Origin: Croceibacterium soli
GTDB taxonomy: Bacteria > Pseudomonadota > Alphaproteobacteria > Sphingomonadales > Sphingomonadaceae
Assembly: GCF_009828065.1 (NCBI RefSeq)
Contig: NZ_WTYK01000009.1
Coordinates: 32,439-96,438, forward strand
Length of the DNA: 64,000 nt
Direction of reading: 5' to 3'
The stretch's first letter is position 1. Every line of letters starts with the position of its first letter. The notes under the pieces were generated by a model. It was not told where the DNA came from. It ran no database searches and was given only the letters and a program-made list of their open reading frames with translations. The translations under genes were made by a program, and so were the position numbers. Below, piece after piece: positions 58,006-64,000 of the stretch.

Positions 58006-60348
58006 ATGCCCCCTTCCGAGCAGCTCGTGCTGCAAGCCCACGTTGTCCGCTTGCGCGCCCTCCGCTCGGGTGCCGCGCTTGGCGCGGCCCTGCTGCTGAC
58101 CCTCCCCGCAATGGCCGCCGCGCAGGACGGCGCCGCACCGGGCGTCGACACCGCCGAGGAGCAGGCCGACGAGCCGCTCGCCACGCGCCCGGCCGAAGAT
58201 GCGCCCGTTCCACCCCCGGCCCCCGAGTTCAACGCCGCCGGCGAACGTCAAATCGCGTTCGAGGCGAGCACCGTCAGCTATGACGACAACAGCGACAGCG
58301 TCAGCGCCAGCGGCGACGTGGTGCTGCGCTCCGGCGACCAGTCGGTCCGTGCCGACAGCGTCACATGGAACCGCACGAGCGGCCAGATCGTCGCCGAAGG
58401 GGACGTTCGGCTGGTCGACGAGGACGGCAACCAGCTGTTCACCGACCGGGTCGAGCTGACCGACGAACTGCGCGCCGGGGCGATGAGCAATCTCCTGCTC
58501 GCGCTGCGCGAAGGCGGCCGTCTCGCTGCCGAACAGGGCGTGCGCGACGATGCCGGCAACGTGATCCTCACGCGCGCCGCCTATTCGGGTTGCTCCGTGG
58601 AGACGCCGGAAGGCTGCCCGAAGGATCCGAGCTGGCGGATCACGGCGGAGCGCGTGGTCTACGATCCCGTGGCCAAGAAGATTCGCTTCCGTGGCGCCTT
58701 CCTGGAGATTTTCGGCGCCCGCGTGCTGCCGCTGATGGGCCTGACCATCGGCACCGGCGGAAGCGCCTCATCCGGTGTGCTCGTGCCGGACATCGGCTAC
58801 AGCGCCTCCAACGGGTTCGAACTGAGCGAGAGCTATTACTGGCGGCTGGCGGAAAACCGCGACCTGCTGTTCTCCGGCTATCTCTACAGCAGGGTCGCGC
58901 CGATGGTCTCGGCGCAGTACCGGGCGCTGACCGACAACGGCGCCTACCAGGCGACCGCCTACCTGACCCACAGCACGCGCATCCCGCTCGGCGCGACCGA
59001 GCCGACCGCGGAGAAGGACTTCCGCGGCTATCTGTTCGCCAACGGCCGGTTCCAGCTGGACCCGCACTGGAGCGTGACCGGATCGATCCGCGTCGCCAGC
59101 GACCGCACCTTCCTGCGCCGCTACGACATCAGCCGCGACGACCGCCTGCGATCGATGGCGGAAGTCGAGCGGATCGACGACAATTCCTATCTCTCGGTGG
59201 CCGGCTGGGCCACGCAAGTCCTGCTCACCGACCAGGACCAAGGGCTTGTTCCCATCGCCCTTCCCGTGATCGACTATCGCCGCCGTCTCGCCGACCCGCT
59301 GCTCGGCGGCCGGATCGAGCTGCAGCTCAACAGCCTGGCGATCACCCGGACCCAGGGGCAGGACACCCAGCGCGCCTTCGCCCGCGCGCAATGGGACATG
59401 CGCCGCGTGACCGCCTGGGGCCAGGAACTGACCCTGACGGCGCTCGTGCGCGGCGACGTCTACCATTCGGACGAGAATGCGACGACCGCGACGGCCGTCT
59501 ACCGCGGCGATGCCGGCTGGCAGGGGCGCGGGATTGCCATCGCGGCCGTGGACCTGCAGTGGCCTCTGATGGGCGAGTTCCTGGGCGGCACCCAAGTGCT
59601 GACCCCGCGGGTGCAGATCGTCGCCAGCCCGCCGATCCGCAATCTCGAGATCCCCAACGAAGACGCCCGCTCGATCGACCTGGAGGACAGCAACCTCTTC
59701 GCGCTGAACCGCTTCCCCGGGTACGATCGGATCGAAGACGGCGCTCGCGTGACTTATGGCGCCGACTGGGAGCTGACCCGCCCGGGCTGGCGCGTGCGCT
59801 CGACCATCGGCCAGTCCTATCGCCTGAACGACAAGCCGACCCTGTTCCCCGATGGGACCGGGCTCAACGACCAGTTCTCCGATTTCGTCGGCCGCACCGA
59901 GGTGCGCTTCCGCGACTTCGTGAAGTTCACCCACCGCTTCCGGCTCGACAAGGACAACTTCGCGGTCCGCCGCAACGAGATCGACGCGACGGTGGGGACG
60001 GACCGGACCTATATCGAGCTTGGCTACCTGCGGCTCAACCGCGACATCGACCTGACTTTCGAAGACCTGCAGGACCGCGAGGAGATGCGCGCCGCCGCGC
60101 GCGTCGCATTCGCCGACTACTGGTCGGTGTTCGGTTCGGCGGTCGTGAACCTGACCGACCGGGAGGAAGACCCGAGCTTCACCTCCGACGGGTTCGAGCC
60201 GCTGCGGACCCGCCTCGGCGTCGCTTACGAGGACGATTGCCTCGAGTTCGGCCTGACCTGGCGACGCGACTACATCGCGGTTGCCGACGCGCGGCGGGGC
60301 GACTCCTTCCGGGTGTTCTTCTCGCTCAAGAACCTGGGCCTGCGTTGA
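58006..60348 (+). CDS. lptD: LPS-assembly protein LptD
   Basis: A 780-residue outer-membrane beta-barrel that, with LptE, places lipopolysaccharide on the cell surface. A signal peptide (residues 1-40, ending AMAAAQ) and a proline/acid-rich linker precede the OstA-like jellyroll with repeats SYDDNSDSVSASGDVVLRSG and TSGQIVAEGDVRLVDEDGNQ. The barrel follows with many aromatic strands, ending FFSLKNLGLR. Cysteines in SGCSVETPEGCPKD (about residues 197-205) and DDCLEF near the C terminus are candidates for the maturation disulfides. The ATG at 58006 has GGCAAGG upstream. It heads the lptD-surA-pdxA-rsmA cluster. Confidence 0.95.
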   Translation: MPPSEQLVLQAHVVRLRALRSGAALGAALLLTLPAMAAAQDGAAPGVDTAEEQADEPLATRPAEDAPVPPPAPEFNAAGERQIAFEASTVSYDDNSDSVSASGDVVLRSGDQSVRADSVTWNRTSGQIVAEGDVRLVDEDGNQLFTDRVELTDELRAGAMSNLLLALREGGRLAAEQGVRDDAGNVILTRAAYSGCSVETPEGCPKDPSWRITAERVVYDPVAKKIRFRGAFLEIFGARVLPLMGLTIGTGGSASSGVLVPDIGYSASNGFELSESYYWRLAENRDLLFSGYLYSRVAPMVSAQYRALTDNGAYQATAYLTHSTRIPLGATEPTAEKDFRGYLFANGRFQLDPHWSVTGSIRVASDRTFLRRYDISRDDRLRSMAEVERIDDNSYLSVAGWATQVLLTDQDQGLVPIALPVIDYRRRLADPLLGGRIELQLNSLAITRTQGQDTQRAFARAQWDMRRVTAWGQELTLTALVRGDVYHSDENATTATAVYRGDAGWQGRGIAIAAVDLQWPLMGEFLGGTQVLTPRVQIVASPPIRNLEIPNEDARSIDLEDSNLFALNRFPGYDRIEDGARVTYGADWELTRPGWRVRSTIGQSYRLNDKPTLFPDGTGLNDQFSDFVGRTEVRFRDFVKFTHRFRLDKDNFAVRRNEIDATVGTDRTYIELGYLRLNRDIDLTFEDLQDREEMRAAARVAFADYWSVFGSAVVNLTDREEDPSFTSDGFEPLRTRLGVAYEDDCLEFGLTWRRDYIAVADARRGDSFRVFFSLKNLGLR

Positions 60349-60490
60349 CGGCGGGCAGGCGATTGGCAGACCCGCGCAAACGCGCTATCCGCGCCGAGAC
60401 GGGCGGGGCGCTCAGCAACGGTTCAGCCGTTTCCGGCATAGAGCAGCCCCGATATGACCGGCGCACCACGCGCCGCTGGAGGAATTCTAA

Positions 60491-61876
60491 GTGATCCGAT
60501 CCGCCAAGGGAATCTGGACTTTCGGGTGTGTCACGGCGACCGCCGCCTGTGCGCTGCTGGCCGGCATGGCCGGCGCCCAGGACACCGCCGCACCCGCCGC
60601 CCCTGCCGAGCAGGGCGCGGGCGCGGCCGGTGTGTTCAACATCCCCGACAACGTGACGATGCTCGGCACGATGGACCCGAACAACCGGCGCGCCACGGCC
60701 AAGGTCAACGGGCAGATCATCACCGGCACCGACGTGGACCAGCGGGCCGCCCTGATCATCGCGGCCAACGAAGGCGCTGAAATCTCCGCGCAGGAGATGC
60801 AGAACCTCCGCCTGCAGGTGCTCCGCAACCTGATCGACGAGACGCTGCAGATCCAGGAAGCCCGCGCGCAGGAGATGGAGGTCACGCAGGACGAGGTCGA
60901 CCAGACCTACAATCGCCTGGCCGTGCAGCGCTTCAATCGCACGCCCGAGGAACTGAACGCCCATTTGCGCACGATCGGCTCCTCGCCCGCTTCCCTGAAG
61001 CGCCAGATCGAAGGCGAACTGGCCTGGAGCCGGCTGGTGCAGCGCAATGTCGAGCCGTTCGTCAACGTTTCGAGCGAGGAAGTCACCGAGTTGCACGATC
61101 GGCTGAAGGCGGCACGCGGCACGACCGAGTACCGCATCGGCGAGATCTATCTCTCCGCCACCCCGACCACGCGCGAAGCGGTGGCCCAGAACGCCCGCCG
61201 CATCGTCGACCAGCTGCGCGAAGGTGGCAGCTTCCCGGCTTATGCGCGTCAGTTCTCCGAAGCCTCCACCGCTGCGGTCGGCGGCGAGCTCGGCTGGATC
61301 CGCCTCGAGCAATTGCAGAACCCCGCCCTCGAGGCCGCAGCGCGCGAGATGCAGCCCGGGCAGCTGGCCGGCCCGATCGAGATCCCCGGCGGCTTTTCAA
61401 TCCTTTACGTGATCGACCAGCGCCAGATCGGCATGGCCGATCCGCGCGACGCCGTGCTCAGCCTGAAGCAGATCTCACTCGATTTCCCGAAGGGCACCAG
61501 CGAGGCCCAGGCCCGCCAGCGCACGGCGGAGTTTACCAAGGCCGTAACCGCGATGCGCGGCTGCGGCGATGCGGACGCCGGGGCCGCCGCGATCGGCGCC
61601 AATGTCGTGAACAACGACGAGATCCCGGTCCGCGCGCTGCCCGAAGCGCTGCAGCAGGCCCTGCTTCAACTCAACGTCGGGCAGACGACGCCGCCGTTCG
61701 GTTCGCTGAGCGAGGGTGTCCGCGTGCTCATGCTGTGCGGGCGCGACGATCCGCAAGTCGAAAGCGGGCCGAACTTCGACCAGCTCATGAGCCAGCTCGA
61801 AGAAGACCGCGTCGGCAAGCGCGCCCAGCGCTATCTGCGCGACCTCCGCCGCGACGCGGTGATCGAATATAACTGA
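60491..61876 (+). CDS. surA: SurA-type periplasmic peptidyl-prolyl isomerase/chaperone
   Basis: A 461-residue exported chaperone for outer-membrane proteins. A signal peptide (residues 1-30, ending GMAGAQ) is followed by the N-terminal chaperone domain (ATAKVNGQIITGTDVDQRAA, QEMQNLRLQVLRNLIDETLQ) and one parvulin domain (about residues 195-305, with GGSFPAYARQFSEASTAAVG and GGELGWI). E. coli SurA has two parvulin domains; this form has one, as is common in alphaproteobacteria. The start is GTG 60491 behind GGAGGAATTC. The end overlaps pdxA if pdxA starts at 61869. Confidence 0.93.
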   Translation: MIRSAKGIWTFGCVTATAACALLAGMAGAQDTAAPAAPAEQGAGAAGVFNIPDNVTMLGTMDPNNRRATAKVNGQIITGTDVDQRAALIIAANEGAEISAQEMQNLRLQVLRNLIDETLQIQEARAQEMEVTQDEVDQTYNRLAVQRFNRTPEELNAHLRTIGSSPASLKRQIEGELAWSRLVQRNVEPFVNVSSEEVTELHDRLKAARGTTEYRIGEIYLSATPTTREAVAQNARRIVDQLREGGSFPAYARQFSEASTAAVGGELGWIRLEQLQNPALEAAAREMQPGQLAGPIEIPGGFSILYVIDQRQIGMADPRDAVLSLKQISLDFPKGTSEAQARQRTAEFTKAVTAMRGCGDADAGAAAIGANVVNNDEIPVRALPEALQQALLQLNVGQTTPPFGSLSEGVRVLMLCGRDDPQVESGPNFDQLMSQLEEDRVGKRAQRYLRDLRRDAVIEYN

Positions 61877-62900
61877 CGCCGGCCCTCCCCCGCTCGCGGT
61901 TTCGCTCGGCGATCCGGCGGGGGTCGGCCCGGAGCTTATCTGTGAGGCCTGGGAGCGACGCGGCGATGCGCGCCTGCCGCCGTTCTTCGTGGCCGGCGGC
62001 GCAGGGCTGTTGCAAGCGGCCGCCAGGGCGCGCGGGCTGGACGTCCCTATCGCCAGGATCGACCATCCCGCCGCCGCAGGTTCGCTCTACGGCAAGGCAC
62101 TGCCCGTGCTGGGGGATCTCGACGCTCCTTACCGGCCCGGCGAACCTAATGCCGACGGGGCGCGGCTGGCGCTTGCCTCGCTCGAACAGGCGGCGGCGCT
62201 GGCCGTTTCCCGGCGCGCGAGCGGTATCGTTACCGGCCCGATCGCCAAGGCCCTCCTGGCAGAGGTCGGCTTCGCATTTCCGGGGCAGACCGAGTTCGTT
62301 GCCGATGCCTGCGGCGCGGCGGCGGAAGACGCGGTCATGCTGCTGGCGGGACCAAGCTTGCGGACCGTCCCGATGACCGTGCATTGCGCGCTGTCCGAGG
62401 TACCGGCCCGTCTCTCGGTCGAACTGATCTGCCGCCGGGCGCGGATCGTGGCCGCAGGCATGCGCCGCGACTTCGGCATCGCCGCCCCGCGCCTCGCCAT
62501 CGCCGCGCTCAACCCCCATGCCGGGGAGAACGGCCGCATGGGGGACGAGGAGCAGAGGATCATCGCACCGGCGATCGAAGTCCTCCGCGGCGAAGGCATC
62601 GACGCCAGCGGCCCGCACCCGGCGGATTCGCTGTTCGCCCCCCGCGCCCGCGCGACTTACGACGTCGCCATCGCCATGTATCACGACCAGGCGCTGGTCC
62701 CGCTCAAGGCGCTCGACTTCGACGAGGGCGTGAACATGACGCTCGGCCTGCCGGTGGTGCGCACCTCGCCCGATCACGGAACGGCGTTCGCCATCGCCGG
62801 CAAGCGCCTGGCCGACGCCGGCGCAACCATCGCGGCAATCCGCATGGCCGGGGACGCCGCTGCTCGACGGCTGGCAGCCTCATCACCGCAAGTCCGTTGA
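61869..62900 (+). CDS. pdxA: 4-hydroxythreonine-4-phosphate dehydrogenase PdxA, atypical start
   Basis: An enzyme of pyridoxal-phosphate (vitamin B6) synthesis. Diagnostic are the N-terminal [36 protein letters not shown], the metal histidines in [33 protein letters not shown] and [14 protein letters not shown], and [14 protein letters not shown]. The first ATG/GTG/TTG is GTG 61989, which would remove the conserved GDPAGxGPE region. In frame, the only codon with start potential after the upstream stop at 61860 is ATA at 61869 (reading [16 protein letters not shown]). It gives 343 residues, the family norm, and overlaps the surA end. The start is therefore inferred; a sequencing error is the alternative. 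The stop overlaps rsmA. Confidence 0.85.
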   Translation: MTDAGPPPLAVSLGDPAGVGPELICEAWERRGDARLPPFFVAGGAGLLQAAARARGLDVPIARIDHPAAAGSLYGKALPVLGDLDAPYRPGEPNADGARLALASLEQAAALAVSRRASGIVTGPIAKALLAEVGFAFPGQTEFVADACGAAAEDAVMLLAGPSLRTVPMTVHCALSEVPARLSVELICRRARIVAAGMRRDFGIAAPRLAIAALNPHAGENGRMGDEEQRIIAPAIEVLRGEGIDASGPHPADSLFAPRARATYDVAIAMYHDQALVPLKALDFDEGVNMTLGLPVVRTSPDHGTAFAIAGKRLADAGATIAAIRMAGDAAARRLAASSPQVR

Positions 62901-63721
62901 CCGTCAGCCTCCCTCCTTTGCGCGAGGTCATCGCGCGCCATGGGCTCAGCGCGTCGAAGGCCCTGGGCCAGAACTTCCTGTTCGACGAGCAGTTGCTGGA
63001 CCGCATCGCGGCGATCCCCGGCGACTTGTCCGGACGCGCAGTGCTGGAGATCGGCCCCGGCCCCGGCGGCCTCACCCGCGCGCTGCTCCGCGCCGGAGCC
63101 TGCGTCACGGCCATCGAGATGGACCGCCGCTGCCTTCCGGCCCTGGCCGAGCTCGAGGAAGCCTTCCCCGGCAAGCTGCGCGTGATCGAAGGCGACGCGT
63201 TGGCCATGGATCACGACGCGCTGATGGGCGAGCCTTACGCGGTCGTCGCCAACCTGCCATACAACGTCGGCACGGCCCTGTTCGTCCGCTGGCTCTCCGG
63301 CGAGACATGGCCGCCCCGGTGGACCTCCCTGACGCTGATGTTCCAGCTGGAAGTGGCCCAGCGCATCGTCGCCCAGCCCGGCACCGATCCGTTCGGCCGG
63401 CTCGCCGTGCTGGCCCAGTGGCGCACGGCCGCGAAGCTGGCGATGAAAGTCCATCGCAGCGCCTTCACTCCGCCGCCCAAGGTGATGAGCGCGGTGGTTC
63501 ACGTCGAGCCCACGGCCATGCCGGCGGGCGTATCGGCGCGGATGCTCGAACGCGCGTCCGAAGCCGCCTTCGGCCAGCGCCGCAAGATGCTGCGCCAGAG
63601 CCTCAAAGGGCTGCCCGGCGCACTCGACGCGCTGGACCGGCTCGGCATCGATTCCGCCCGCAGGGCCGAGACGCTATCGGTCGCTGAATTCGTCGCGATC
63701 GCGGAGCAGCTGTCACCCTAG
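62897..63721 (+). CDS. rsmA: 16S rRNA dimethyladenosine transferase RsmA (KsgA)
   Basis: A 274-residue SAM-dependent enzyme that dimethylates A1518 and A1519 of 16S rRNA. The N terminus [23 protein letters not shown] motif [19 protein letters not shown] (about residue 48), [14 protein letters not shown] and the catalytic [17 protein letters not shown] (about 115) are diagnostic; [13 protein letters not shown] is also typical. The start is the TTG at 62897, which overlaps the pdxA stop as TTGA; no ATG or GTG fits. It is the last gene of the lptD-surA-pdxA-rsmA cluster. Confidence 0.95.
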   Translation: MTVSLPPLREVIARHGLSASKALGQNFLFDEQLLDRIAAIPGDLSGRAVLEIGPGPGGLTRALLRAGACVTAIEMDRRCLPALAELEEAFPGKLRVIEGDALAMDHDALMGEPYAVVANLPYNVGTALFVRWLSGETWPPRWTSLTLMFQLEVAQRIVAQPGTDPFGRLAVLAQWRTAAKLAMKVHRSAFTPPPKVMSAVVHVEPTAMPAGVSARMLERASEAAFGQRRKMLRQSLKGLPGALDALDRLGIDSARRAETLSVAEFVAIAEQLSP

Positions 63722-63747
63722 CGTCACCGCGTAGCGCTTTACCTCGC

Positions 63748-64000
63748 GTCCTTCGATAAGCTCAGGACGAACGCGTTCTGGTGGGAAAGCTAAACAAGCC
63801 CCGTTCGTGACAAATCCCGTTCGTGGTGAGCTTGTCGAACCACGAGGAGCGCGTCCTCGCGTCCTTCGACAGGCTCAGGACGAACGGGTTCTGGTGGGAA
63901 AGCCAAATAAGTTCCGTTCGTGACAAATCCCGTTCGTGGTGAGCTTGTCGAACCACGAGGAGCGCGTCCTCGCGTCCTTCGACAGGCTCAGGACGAACGG
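63748..64000. repeat. 113-bp tandem repeat built from paired 21-bp palindromes (continues past window end)
   Basis: Units start at 63748, 63861 and 63974 with an exact 113-bp period. Each has a GTCCT/AGGAC palindrome, the spacer TTCTGGTGGGAAAGC(T/C)AAA, CCGTTCGTGACAAATCCCGTTCG, an inverted GTGGT/ACCAC palindrome and GAGGAGCGCGTCCTCGC. The first palindrome has GATAAG where later ones have GACAGG. The last unit is cut by the window edge. No gene is seen after the rsmA stop. Confidence 0.9.

Overview
This 64-kb window is chromosomal DNA from a high-GC alphaproteobacterium, most likely of the order Sphingomonadales (Erythrobacteraceae or Sphingomonadaceae). Supporting signs are the gene orders mutY-dciA-dsbA-dsbA-smc, ubiA/rsmE/gshA, hdaA/purM-purN and lptD-surA-pdxA-rsmA, the plant-type GshA, an HdaA protein, and dense short palindromic repeats of the TTCGTCCTGAGC type. 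No rRNA, tRNA, phage, integrase or insertion sequence is visible. Almost everything is core metabolism and cell-envelope housekeeping, in tightly packed operons with many 1-4 bp stop/start overlaps.

Layout. 1-1 kb: end of an MgtE Mg2+ transporter, a DUF1489 protein and a small hydrophilic protein. 1.1-4.4 kb: serine hydrolase-nudC-frnE-like operon (minus strand) and a small membrane protein. 4.4-11.5 kb: mutY, then dciA, two periplasmic DsbA-like thioredoxins and smc. 11.5-14.3 kb: DUF4383, GNAT, a spermidine-synthase-like methyltransferase, and soxR divergent from a glyoxalase-fold (VOC) gene across a clear SoxR operator. 14.3-19 kb: ubiA, rsmE, gshA and an isoprenylcysteine-methyltransferase-like membrane protein. 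19-23.3 kb: bamB with a YfgM-like protein, a glycosyltransferase and an alpha/beta hydrolase. 23.4-26.3 kb: selO and astD. 26.3-32.3 kb: tandem repeats, a lipoprotein, a glycine-zipper protein, rarD, pyrC, ygfZ and a double-PilZ protein preceded by two CtrA-like boxes. 32.4-40.5 kb: a TonB receptor, purC, an M16 protease and purS-purQ. 40.9-48 kb: a GGDEF-EAL protein and the glmU/glmS pair, which is interrupted by a VapBC-type toxin-antitoxin module, then gph. 48-55.8 kb: YdeI-like, DUF2794, cysE, hdaA, a DUF2066-like protein, purM-purN, a chemoreceptor, a 34-aa membrane protein and ndk. 56-63.7 kb: holC-pepA (minus strand), then lptD-surA-pdxA-rsmA (plus strand).

How the genes work together. 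De novo purine synthesis is represented at three places (purC, purS-purQ, purM-purN) and pyrimidine synthesis by pyrC. Outer-membrane biogenesis is represented by lptD, surA and bamB, peptidoglycan precursor supply by glmU and glmS, and genome maintenance by mutY, smc, dciA, hdaA and holC. Thiol and redox functions recur: two DsbA-like proteins, a FrnE-like protein, gshA, cysE, selO and soxR.

The most interesting signals are regulatory or architectural: a 16/18-match SoxR box in front of a VOC enzyme; a pdxA gene whose conserved N terminus can only be reached from a non-standard start codon (ATA); a toxin-antitoxin pair inside the glmU-glmS operon; paired CtrA-like boxes upstream of a PilZ gene; a superfamily of 21-bp palindromes with compensating arm changes; and a ~130-bp structured repeat found five times, always 0-17 nt after a stop codon.
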